DNA of 64,000 nucleotides, from assembly GCF_028453695.1 (NCBI RefSeq), contig NC_135782.1, positions 10,168,001 to 10,232,000 of the forward strand. The letters are read 5' to 3'. Every line of letters starts with the position of its first letter. Position 1 is the stretch's first letter. This DNA comes from Augochlora pura. Its lineage: Eukaryota > Arthropoda > Insecta > Hymenoptera > Halictidae. A program made the position numbers and the translations under genes. The notes below the pieces were generated by a model, which was given only the letters and a program-made list of their open reading frames with translations, did no database searches and had not been told where the DNA came from. Positions 36,010 through 47,320 of the stretch are shown here, piece after piece.

Positions 36010-38148
36010 ATGTTCAAGTGCATGCTCTGGTCGAACTATACCTGCAACATTACGCGACACGTAAGGGTGAGTACGTTGCGAACGCGGGGAAAAGTAAAAA
36101 GCGGCGCGACAACAGAGAACGGGGGCCGGAGTATATCGAGACTCTTGTTACAACGATCCCGTAACGATTTCCGGGGTCGAGATCGGTAGAGAGAACAATA
36201 CTGATTTTTCCTCGGTAAGGTGAGCTGGAAGGCGCGCGGCGAGCACAAGGACACGTCGAAAAGTTTCGTGGAGGCGTTTCAATACGTTCTGGAAAAAACG
36301 AGAATGGATATCGACCGAAAGATGAAAGAGCTCGAGGAACTATTTACGAAAACTGGGAAGGAACTGGGCGATATAGTGAAGAAGAACGAGGAGTTTGTTG
36401 CGGGGGAGCTGAAGAAAGCTCACAAAACCGTTCAGGATACTGTCCAGGTATTATACCGTATCTTCGGGAAACGAGAACCGCTATATCTGACGTATTGCGC
36501 TAGATTATGGTGTAATTCGTTTTAAGTCGGGTGCAAAATCGCCGATTCTCATTTACCAGCTGAATTTAATTTATTGTTATTAAAAAGGTTAAATGAATTT
36601 CGATTGTCGAATTTATTGGATGAGATTCGGCTCTTGTTCTTGAACTGCAAAATATTTTTCAGAACTGATAGTTATTGTTGATCGATTGCAATCTCTTTGG
36701 GAATATATGCGTGGCTGTTATAATATAGAATTAATGAAATTGAATGTAATGAAGTGACTGTTTTAATTTAACTTAACCAGTTGACTGTTTTTGATTAGTA
36801 TACTCGTCATAACATAAAGTATTTCCACTTCTTCAGGATGAGCGGAATCGTGAGAGATATAATTAATGTTAACGATGAAATTTTACGCAACAGTGATAGA
36901 TCGAAGTTGTTGCTTTGATTGGAATGATTTTAGTAATGCTCGGATATGCAATGCCATTTTCAACAAATTTAGAAATTGGAAATATTTACATACTATTCAT
37001 TAGAACGCTTGCTATAATATACTGAAGGACAATGTCAGACTAAATCTTTCATCATACATTACAAAATTAATTACGGGGGTCGGTCATTTAGCTGAAATCC
37101 AAGTATTTGCTAGTAATTTTTCAGACAAAATTTTGAAAATATTTTTACGATGCATAAATCAGAGTGTTAATGTTAAAAAGAAAATAACTCGAACTAAAAT
37201 CAGGTTCACAAGTTGAAACTTTTGCTGCAACTACACGCATTCTTAAAATTAATTTCCACATAATTCCAATCATCGCAAAAACGCTATAAAAATATATATT
37301 TCCAAAATGGCATCTGATCAATTACCAGTACGTGTTTTTCTTACCAAAATATCCAACATCGAACGAAAGAATATTAAAATCAAAAATTCTCTTGCACGCA
37401 ATTTCATCGATAAAGCTATACTTGCAAACAAAACAGCGAATGAAATGATAGACATAACTATACGAAAAGATGATTAAAATTCTCTTCGCACATGATGGCG
37501 GATCCACTTGGAGAGTCAGACTGGCGAACACGCCTATAGAAATGATCTCGGTAGTTCAGGGTTCTTGCGAGCATCGAATGCGCCCCCGCGCGCGCGCCGG
37601 TAGCCTCATTTCAGAAAGCAGTAAACTGCATTTCCATAGGACCGCGTTCGGAATTCGTAATTCAGAAATGGCGGGGTTTTCGTGGACCGGCTCGCGGCCA
37701 GATGACACGAGCGACGAGTTCGAGTGAATTATTGCAGGAATGCTCGAAGGGTCAAATGGACCGTCTGCAGGCGGTCAAAGGCACCTACGAGAGCAAAATA
37801 AAGATCTGCAACGAGAAGGCCGCGTTGGGGTTGCGCACCGTGAAAACCAAGTATGATCTGGAATCGCAAAGGGCGGAGAGCTTGAGGACCGCGATGAAAC
37901 AGATCCTGAAGGAATGCCTGGACACGGACGATTTCATGAAGTGCGTCGCGACTAGAACGAAGGAGGCCGCCCAAAAACGAAAGGAGATCGCGAACGGGTT
38001 GAACGACGCTGTCAAGAATGCCGAGTCATCCGCTGCCCAGCAATTAAAGGAAGCAGCCAAATGTCACGCGGAGGCACAAATGGAGGCTTTGAAGAGCCTG
38101 CAGGAGATTCTCAGGGACACCAAGGACTGTGTCTCGAAGACGCAGTGA
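36010..38148 (+). CDS. Unrecognised helical, cysteine-bearing protein (3 exons)
   Basis: Model: exons 36010-36066, 36220-36447 and 37738-38148, all joined in phase 0, giving 231 residues. Introns: AGG|GTGAGT to TAAG|GTG (153 bases, with a TTTTTCCTC tract) and CAG|GTATTA to TTGCAG|GAA (1290 bases). Exons 2 and 3 show clear coding composition with GC-rich third positions. The protein is rich in K, E, A and Q and predicted almost wholly helical. Exon 2 (residues 20-95) has amphipathic repeats around MDIDRKMKELEELFTKTGKE and no cysteine. Exon 3 carries six cysteines (97, 119, 155, 164, 204, 226), an even number that would suit disulfides in a secreted protein. No signal peptide is visible in the tentative exon 1, which starts MFKCMLW; the true first exon may lie elsewhere and the frame is open upstream to 35908. 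I do not recognise the family and assign no function. Confidence 0.75.
36448..37737 (+). other. Intron 2 of the gene
   Basis: Bounded by CAG|GTATTA and TTATTGCAG|G. Mostly AT-rich, with a CpG-rich tail (37540-37737) running into exon 3. Near 36774 it contains CCAGTTGACTGTTTTTGA followed by TAGTATACTCGTC, related to the sequence at 47236. Confidence 0.6.
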
Positions 38149-38358
38149 TACTTCTTTGACAAGATTTCTTGGATCGAGACACGAGCAAACCACGAAATCA
38201 AAATCTAACGTAGCGATTGCATCTTCTTTTTGGTTGGATTTATTAACGTTCTGCATCTCTCGATTCTGATACGGTAAATCCTTTTATTCGAATTGAAAAA
38301 GGAAACCTGGATAATAGAACGGTTGCTTAAATACAGTCTTAAACTTATTGATTTGTGC

Positions 38359-38364
38359 AATAAA
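38359..38364 (+). terminator. Polyadenylation signal AATAAA
   Basis: Canonical AATAAA 211 bases after the stop codon, in AT-rich DNA. A second AATAAA follows near 38515. The first is the more likely 3' end signal for the gene. Confidence 0.6.
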
Positions 38365-40284
38365 TACGATAATCAAAATAACGATAGGCTCTTCTCATTT
38401 TTCTAATTTCACATTGTGTTTTACATAATATTTCTATTTTTTAATCAGTAATATGATTTTTATTAATTTTTATGTCTATACCGTGATTTTAAAAAGTTTG
38501 AAAATTTTGTGCGAAATAAACAAAAGTTCGACTAAGTATTTTTGCATTGTTATCTCTTATTATTTTGACTACTGTAGTGTAGAGCACAGTTATATGCGAA
38601 ACGTATTTGGATAATAGAGCGTGATGAAAGTTCGGATAATAGAGGTTTCGCTGTAAAATGTATGGTTGCTTATGTTAATGTGACATTAAAAGGTTTTACC
38701 AATTTTTGTAGACGGAACTAATTCGATATTTTTATTACACCGTAGTGGTGCCACTGAAGTTTTATTAATCCCGTCAACTTGAGAGAGTATAACTCTTATA
38801 GTATTTTCGCATTTCATACATTTATGGCAAAATTGAGTAGTAACAATTTAAAACAGTGTAAATATCAAAGCATTTTAAGATATCAATGTATTATCTTCAA
38901 TGTATTAAAATAATTAAAGGAAAAGTGAAGTTGCTACTTGATTTCTATTCCGACAATTTTCTAATTTACGAAAAAAACCGGTCTACTTATCATTATGTAT
39001 ATCCTTGACGAGATTGAACTTTATAAAACCAAAATTCTATGCTCTAATAATAATTTATAAACTCTAATAATATCTTTGGAGTGACAGAGTTATAAATAAT
39101 AAATTGAGAACTGAGAAGCTACGTTGAAATGATCTTAAACGAATGGCTCTACTGTAAGCATAGAAATGAAATTAATTGAGAAAGTGTTGATTTACGAGCT
39201 ACTCCATTGATTCGACGTGAAAGCGCTAGTTACAATTTTACAGGGGTACCACGGTAAAGCGTTGCGAAGTTACAACGACCGAGATAGCTAATCTAATGAT
39301 CCAACTGGAAGTTCGGAAGCGTTAAGTTTACCGAGGAAACAAGAGGATATATCGGGCTTCTGTACGGTAACTTGTTCCGCAGGGATCAATCGTTCGTGAT
39401 AGTTTTCTACTTTACAGCTTCACGGAAATGATAAGGCGATAGGAACCAAACCGCTTCGTTTTGACGTACCCGGTTTTATTGCTATTGCTTGTCTCGCCGT
39501 GCCCTTATTCCACTCTGTTCCCGCCAACTTTCTATTCCGACTGAGGAAACTTCGCAGCATTATTATTCGAGACGCCTTGGCGAAGGCGTTACAAAGCTAG
39601 TTATCGTTTTATGTCGAACAAAGCTTACTACTAGACTGCAGATTTCACGTAATACTGAAGAGAATGACTTGCGTAGGAAGTGGTAACAATATTGCAACTA
39701 GAGATGCCTTTTTACTTCATTTCTGTGTCGACGATTTCGAAAATTCTTCACTGATTTACTGTTCAATTTGTACTTTCAGATAGATACAAAATGTTAAAAT
39801 TTGTTAAAAGATTTATTTATTAGGTCTTTTGTTTTAGGTTTTACTAAGCTATTTTTTAAATTATTGTTTATATTGGTCGTTAGGTACCTACTTTAAAAGA
39901 TTATTTAATACTTAACACAGTAAAATTGTACAATACATGTTAATACATGTATATTCATGAAAGAATTTGGTTACCATATTATACCCAATTATTATGTTGT
40001 CGTAATGCGACTTATTAGAGTAATTATAATAATTTGAACCTCGATATGTAATGTAGTTATATAAAAGTGTTGATGTGACGGAAAATTATAAGTTGAAAAG
40101 AGAGTAACTGAAGAAGAAATATTTCTATTTTATAAATATTTCAATTATCTTTAATATATTTTGATACATTTAGAAGCAATCTAAAGTTTATGATTATTGC
40201 AGCTATCAATTGGTTTATAAAAATGTTTAAGTTCTTTAACGTGAAAGTTGAAATGGTAATTTTAAATGCAACTGCCGACTACTT
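38365..40284. other. AT-rich stretch with one GC-rich patch
   Basis: Mostly AT-rich; 39230-39690 is richer in GC with a short frame (39489-39686) lacking a domain. No gene is supported. Confidence 0.45.
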
Positions 40285-40288
40285 TTAA

Positions 40289-40526
40289 CCCTTTACACTC
40301 GAGTGGTGACTTTGAGGCACCACGAAAATTATTAAATCGCGTTCAAAAATAATCTCAATGTTATTGAAGTTCAGATTTAAAAAATTATTAATAGTGTAAC
40401 TGCTACCGTGATCTACAAGGCTCAATTTTATATGTTTAAAATACAACTGGTCGTATAAAAAGGAAATACTGTTGCTCTGAAAATTTATTTCAGATTTACA
40501 GTTAAAATGGCTTCGAGTACGAAGGG
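40289..40526. mobile_element. piggyBac-like MITE (238 bp)
   Basis: Left end CCCTTTACACTCGAG; reverse complement of the right end CCCTTCGTACTCGAAG. TTAA on both sides (40285-40288, 40527-40530). The right arm continues CCATTTTAACTG like the left arm of 7921, and the left arm (GGTGACTTTGAGGCA) matches the element at 63361. Confidence 0.85.
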
Positions 40527-40530
40527 TTAA

Positions 40531-42696
40531 GTTTCTGTCATTTCTAAGAAATAATTGTCCACGATGCTTCAGACATTGAAGCATCGATGACCTGTCACAA
40601 AAAGCCTTTCAACAAAAGTTGATCAATATTTACTTAATTACAAATTATAACACGAAATCCTGTGAAAAGAATTCATTTTTAGAAAGAGCATCGATCACCT
40701 AAATTCTGTAATTCCTAATATATATATAGATTTAGAGCTCGTTAATATTCTAGCCAATGTCGTGACCTGCCATATACCATTAAACTCTGAAACAATGCTA
40801 AAACAATTCAAGCGGCAGAACCGAATCACTCGATCACCGGGCATCGCGTGCTAAACTGGCGAGGTTCATAGAATCTACTGCGAATGCATCAATTCCACAG
40901 TCAAGGTGTCTGAAGCCAATTTGCATATTCCGGGTCCAAGAATTGATATTCGACGATAACGTCTAGCTCGAGCAGCATTGATTGCCGATCGATCGATCAT
41001 CTCGAGTATCCAGTCGGTCTACAAAGGACCTGGGACGGCGTAGACGGGAACTTGGGCAAGTTCATGGGCCAGCGAAGCGAAGAACGGGAGTAAACCGTGA
41101 AAGATCGCCGTGGTAATGCACGCGACACGGTAGAGCAATTAACGTAACAAACGACTTGATCCTGGCCTGACAGGTGTGTCTAGTGACAGTCGACCATGTC
41201 GCCCGGGATGTCCCGGCAGCGTTCCCTTTAATGAGCAATACCACGGGACGTTTCACGACTCGAGACCCGGGCTCGAGACTCGGCTCGCGAGGCCCAATGA
41301 CAATTAAACGAGCTGTTTATACGGCCGACTGAAGCCGAATAGTAGAAGAGACTCAATGTTCAACCGTGCGCTCTGATTACGCGGCATAGAATTTTGATTT
41401 AATCGCAGACCGGCGATTATCGTGCTCAGCATTCCACGTAGACGCCGCACAATGGCGTGGTTTAAATAAAAACAATTAACGAAAATGTTAACTTTACCAA
41501 ATTTATGATTATTCAATTTGTATTATTTTATAAAGGACTATAGGTCTTAGAAATGATGAAATGAAAGAATTTGATTATTATGAATATTTAAATATGAACG
41601 TTTTGAGAGTAGAATATTTTGTCTGATGAATTTTTCAGCTTCTTCGAGATATCCTGTTCATTGTGTTCCATATTTTTAGTCTTTCTGTATTACAAATATC
41701 ATGTGTCATTTTATAAAAATGACAAGACAGAATTTATTTAAATGTTTCGCTAATTTTATTGTAACATATGTATGCTTCAGTTAGGAAATCCATCTGTTCT
41801 GTTCCTATAAAGAAGTGTTTATAACATGAACAATTATAAAAATATAAAACCGGTTAAGATGACAGGTTTAATATCAATGACATTAAACTCTCGACATATT
41901 AATATATAAACTATCATAAAACATATATAAAACCTAACTTATATAAACTTATATAAAACTTAACTGTTTACTGTAATTGCCATCGCTTCTATTTTCCGTA
42001 AAGATTTCGCCCAATCATGGATCCATATATCTTCGCGAAAGCGTGACCAAGAAATGTATGTCAACGATATGGAGATTAAAATCACTATACCGTCGGGATC
42101 ATGAAAATCCGAGTTTCCGTCTAGCCAATCAAAAATTACGAAGCAGAAATATTCAGAGAGACAATTTCTCGGCCAAACGGAGTAATGTTTGATTCTTGGC
42201 AACGACAATGGGACCTATGAACGTAGGGCATTATCTCGTTTCAGGGTGGATATCGGCGACGGATATAAATTTAACGGTAGCCGATAACTCGAGGACAACG
42301 GGCCGCCGACAACGCGCGTGGTAGCAGTTTGATGGCCGCCAATAATCTCCGGGGCTCGCCGTAATTTTTAATTGCGCGGGAATCACGAGCGTGAAAGAAG
42401 CCGGGGAGAGGACTCGACCGATAATAATCCGTCGCGCGGCGCGACGTTTCAACGGAGTTCCGGCGGCGTCATTTGTGCGTGCACGCGATAACGATAACAA
42501 TGCGCGGTCCTCCGTTGTCAAGGGGCGCGAATAAAGCGCGTGAACAGTGGTTTACGGAACAATATGAGTTCGTTTCGACGGTGTATCGCACAAACCGTCC
42601 GTGTGACCCGGTTTTCGAAATCACTTGGCGGACGTTATACCCCCGAACCTCGGCCCTTTTTCGCGACGGTACCGCTATTGTGCACGGCCGTGCATT
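40531..42696. other. CpG-rich blocks around AT-rich DNA, no gene shown
   Basis: 40760-41460 and 41980-42700 are GC-richer unique sequence with overlapping frames (42231-42521 minus, 42469-42762 minus, 42473-42730 plus) and no domains. 41500-41970 is AT-rich. Confidence 0.4.
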
Positions 42697-43345
42697 AACC
42701 TCTTGCGGCGGACGAGTTAACTCGTCGTAACATCTGCTCGTAAGTCTATCGTGCGGTCGCACTAGATTCTTTTTATCGCGAAAGGTAAAACTGCTGTACC
42801 ATAACTGGACAAATGGTTACAGTTTTTTAGGACCAGTCGACGAGTTAACTCGTCGTAAAGATAATACTTTTTATCGTGCGAGACGAGTTCTTTTGTCGTA
42901 GAGATAATATTTTTTATCGTGCGAGACGAGTTCTTTCGTCGTAGAGATAATATTTTTTATCGTGCGAGACGAGTTAATTCGTCGTAAAGATAATATTTTT
43001 TATCGTGCGAGGCGAGTTCTCTCGTCGTAGAGATAATATTTTTCATCGTGCGAGACGAGTTAATTCGTCGTAAAGATAATATTTTTTATCGTGCGAGGCG
43101 AGTTCTCTCGTCGTGGACCTCGATCCTTTTTCACGCGAACGAAATACTGTGGCTCCACTTGAGCCAACATTAATCTTTTACTAAGGGTGAACCAATTCAC
43201 TATAAAATGAAAATTTCCTCGTGCGAGATGAGTTATGTTGTTATGGAACTCGGTACCTTTTCCTATCAATGCTAATACAACTATTCTGTACGGTCAAGCG
43301 TTTACTGTTTCTAAAGGACGACGAATTAATTCGTCACTAGAAATT
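42697..43345. repeat. Satellite-like block of ACGAGTTAACTCGT units
   Basis: Starts at TTAA then CCTCTTGCGGCGGACGAG and ends near GACGAATTAATTCGTC at 43320. Outer parts are longer degenerate units with a palindrome about every 130-170 bases; the centre is a regular 43-bp array listed separately. TTAACCTCTTG at the left resembles a TTAA-type element end, but no inverted right end was found. Confidence 0.65.
42839..43125 (+). repeat. 43-bp tandem array with near-palindromic core
   Basis: Copies begin near 42840, 42883, 42926, 42969, 43012, 43055 and 43098. Each holds a stem-forming core (GACGAGTTAACTCGTC, GACGAGTTAATTCGTC, GACGAGTTCTTTCGTC or GGCGAGTTCTCTCGTC), then GTAGAGATAATATTTTTTAT and CGTGCGA. 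Units from 42969 on alternate between two types, making an 86-bp higher-order repeat. Confidence 0.92.
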
Positions 43346-46300
43346 TTCCTTATGACGAGGTTTGATTTAAAATTACTTCTAATGATAGCTTACTAAAACC
43401 AATACTAGCTCGAACATAGCACTAAAATAAATACATCTTATTCCATAAGCCAAAAATGATTCTGAAATGTACTTTCTGCATTAATCAATATATAATATGT
43501 ACATGTTACATTTGTTGATATTGTTGCAAATAACGAAGTTAGTATAGACGATCATAGTATTGTTAGAGTCTCTAATTAGATATGTAATTTAATCCTGCGA
43601 ATGGACGTAAAGTATTTATTCGCTTGAAAAAAGTCGAAAATGTTATTAATAAGAAACTTGACCATTTAATTGTAAATCCAAGCCATGCTCGGCGCATTGG
43701 CCATGTATTACAATGTATAAAAAACGGCACAGCTGATATATATACTATCATTAGTCACTTCCGCTTTGTTTCAGAAATAACCCTTAACACATTAACGACG
43801 GGACATTTTTATTGAAATTTTCCTACAACTTCGGATAATCTTAATGATATAAATAATCAATATATTTTATTCAAATTTTTAGGTGTTACACGTATCCAGC
43901 TGACGAAAAAAACACTAATAAATATATGTTACAATTCCCTGACCTTTTTCGTCGGTACTATGTTAAGATCACGACAGAAATTTAAATCATTTCCCCACAA
44001 AAATTTCAAAAATTGCCACCTTTTTATTACATTAACATTTTTTCTTTTGAAAACGTTCCTCGCAAGTTTTCTAATTCAAACAATGGTCGCGATACATCCT
44101 GAAAATTCTCACTTTCAACCCCGTTCTCCGGCGACATGTGGCACGTGGAGATCGCCCGAAATGAGCTGCATTGTGGAAAGTCTTTCGATCGACGAGTGTG
44201 AATGTGTATTAATCACGACAAAGGCGGGAACAAAGGCACGCAGCTTCACGGTAATTATCGATCCGCTGGCCGCAATAATTCACGCGTAATCAGGAATTCT
44301 CTATAAATTCTGATAACGTCGTGCGCAACAGCGTGCCGCGGAATTGAAATCATTCATTTTCTTTATCCAACACTTCGCGTGTTTCGCGTTTCATTAAAAA
44401 CCGCTCCGAATAATTAATTCGATCGGTTATAATTTCGTAAAAAGTAGCCGCGCCACGATACGCATGCATTGTTTTTAATACAGTCCACACATATAACGTC
44501 ACAATTCGTTGCTAAACAACAATTTGCTTTCTTATTTCTTCTCCCTTTTTGAATTTGTTATTCACCAGGCTTTTCAAAGTTCTTGCAATTTCTTTCCGAA
44601 ACTTCGTCAAACGAGTTTTAAACATTTCGCTCAGACACAGACACTTCTGGCCGGTGCTAAGAGGGTTAAATATCGCACCCTCGAGTTTTTAATTAAGAGA
44701 ACGGAAAACAGGCGTTCAGATTTACAAATTAAACAAACTAAATAAACAAATTACAGTGATACAAATATACGTTTAACTGAAATACAAATTCATCGTGCTT
44801 TTGCAACCGCTGTAGGATGCTGCTCCCGTATAGATCGACGACGATAAAGAACGAGTTTCCCGATGATAAATCACAAGGAATCAAAAAGATACCGCGAGGA
44901 CGGCGCTCGGTTTGGACGGAATCCATCGTAGTCCATCGCCTCCAGATATTTCATTTATTTCGGTGGGAAGTTGGCGGTATTGCGTAGCTGGGTCGTCTAC
45001 GTGCAGGCGAGAGAACTATGCCGCGAGATAGGCTCGGACGCGGCGCGAAGGGCCCCAACACTGCGAGATATTTAATTGATTTAGGTGCCGGAAAGCAAGC
45101 CGGCACTTTCCCGCAGGACGCACAGAATGCGACCGCCGAATGGAATTCCGGGAACGCCCAGCATGATCGCTTGCGGTCGTGCGGAATCGTTCGAAGGATA
45201 TCGGCGTTCGGCCGCCACCTGCCACCAAGGATCCGACTACTTTACAAAATGAGCAAACTATTGGTCCCCCGTTGATCTTCGAGGACCAGGCGGGACGTTC
45301 GGCCGGGCAAGAAACTTGCTCGATTAAATTCCCACGTGTGTACAAATACACGGAGGGTGATTAAAGCGGAGTTCACGGTCTATCGACCAAGTAAGTCGAT
45401 CCATAAAACATCGCCGGTTAGGTTCGCGAACCGTGTGTCGCTGTTAATTAGTCCGATGATGGAGGTTTTATAGACCGATCTGTGAGCGATTTGAATTTCC
45501 AGCCGTTCCTGACCGGGGAAGGTTAATTTGCACCTGTTAGTGGTCTAGAAACGACGCGATTTAATTACCTGCTGGTTTATCCCTGTGATCATGATTTTCT
45601 TTGATTTGATTGAATTTATACCATGTGATCGCGAGGACCATTTGGTCCTGAATCTTGTTTGAAGAATTGTATGAAATGAACATGAAGTTCGTATGAAAAT
45701 TTTATATGCAGTAGAACTATTAAATTAAAAATAAAAGATAACTGAATTTTGCTCTTCATATCATACAGCATCCTGTAGTTTTAATAATTAAAATTAATTC
45801 CTCGTGTCGATAAATCATAGAAGGTATTAATTTAAATAGTCTATAAAAGAGCAAGCAATTTCTTTTATGTAATAATGCAATATGTATTTATTTATACACA
45901 TGCTAATTAAATCGACAGATAGAAAGAATTTGAAAGTAATGAATTTTAATCAGGCATTTATTTGCACGTTGGAATAAGCGATAATAAAGAGTCCATTTTA
46001 TGATTTACTTTCTCCATTTACATGTATAAAATTTACTGTTCTCTGTAGTGTAGACAAAAAATGATTTTAGATTGTAGAAAACGTCTAAAAGCAACGGATT
46101 TATTGTAAAATTTTTTAATAAATGGAGATTATACATTTTTGTCAGAGAATGTAGACAGGTGAAGCCTGCAACGACAGCAACATATTTGGCAACTAACGCG
46201 CCCAACACGTCGGAACTGTTCTCCTAAAAAACGGGTTACAATAAGAAGCTTATCTAGCACTGTTGCATCAGTGCTACTGTCATTGGTGCCATTCTAGGAA

Positions 46301-46944
46301 ACATCTCCATCGATCTCGTTGCATCTCCAAAGTACAAGAGGATGGGGCGTGTTCCCAGCGCGTTGTTGCCAAGATCGTAAAGTGCGGCTTCCAACAATGT
46401 CTGCCAGCTGTACTCGGGCAACTTCAACATTGAAAATATATATTTTTAATGCGAGTACCCTTTTAGCCGATTAAAATTCTATATACCCGGTGCTGGGGAA
46501 AGAAAGCAACGGGGCTGGGACGATTCTTCTGCAACAGTGTCAAATGAGGTACACAATATTTCCAAGTCGCTTCTTTATACTCCTATGTACATAATTGCAA
46601 AACTTCATCAAGTTTCAAATTCTAGTAATTAAAACGTGAAAAATAAATATTTGATACAGTGGCATTCGATATACTTTAATATTTATGCATGTTTACTAAT
46701 GTTTGTGCTTCAATTCAACCTATTTTCGCAAGTGATATCAAAGCTCTAATGCTCGTTGTTAGTAAAAATAACTTGTTCACGCAGTAAACGTACGAAAAAT
46801 TTAAAAATCGCGTACCGCTATCCTCTCTGAGCATGCAACGAGAACGTAGACAATTTCCTAATAAAACACCTTGTTATTATATTTGCAAGATCTTTTCAAC
46901 ACGTCTCAAAGAAGTTAAACTCATTTAAACCATTTTGTGTGTCC
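43346..46944. other. AT-rich and CpG-rich alternation, no gene shown
   Basis: 43380-44080 is AT-rich. 44090-44500 and 44790-45620 are richer in GC with overlapping frames (45016-45351 minus, 45018-45275 plus) lacking domains. 45650-46200 is AT-rich. 46240-46520 is GC-richer without a frame of note. A single TTAA-type end (GAGGGTTAA) lies near 44661. Confidence 0.4.
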
Positions 46945-47212
46945 AAATTAATGCGATTAAATGCGCTTTTATAAAATATGTTTTAATAGAGAAAAGTAAA
47001 TCGAATAGGTCCTAACCAATTAGCAATTACAACCTCTTTCTAAAGTATGTAAATTAATGCGATTAAATGCACTTTTATAAAATATGTAATTAAATAAAGA
47101 AAAGTACATCCAATAGATCTTAACCAATTAACAGTTACAACTCCTTTCTAAAGTATGTAAATTACTACGATTAAATGCACTTTTATAAAATATGTAATTT
47201 AATAGGAAAATC
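46945..47212 (+). repeat. Two-and-a-half copies of a 107-bp repeat
   Basis: AAATTAATGCGATTAAATGC followed by CTTTTATAAAATATG recurs at 46945, 47051 and 47159. The two full units continue through AACCAATTA and ACAACTCCTTTCTAAAGTATG; the third is cut short. Confidence 0.9.
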
Positions 47213-47235
47213 AAAGTAAAGATATATCCTCCTTT

Positions 47236-47320
47236 TACCCAGTTAACTGTTCTTGACGAGTATACTGATCATGAAAAAATGACAGCACTTGATGAGTATA
47301 CTCGCCGTATACTCGAGTAT
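47236..47320 (+). repeat. GAGTATACTCG palindrome cluster
   Basis: CCCAGTTAACTGTTCTTGAC is followed by GAGTATACTGATC, GATGAGTATACTCGCC and GTATACTCGAGTAT. The same opening occurs inside intron 2 of the gene (36774), so this is a dispersed repeat, perhaps another MITE; ends are not defined. Confidence 0.5.
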
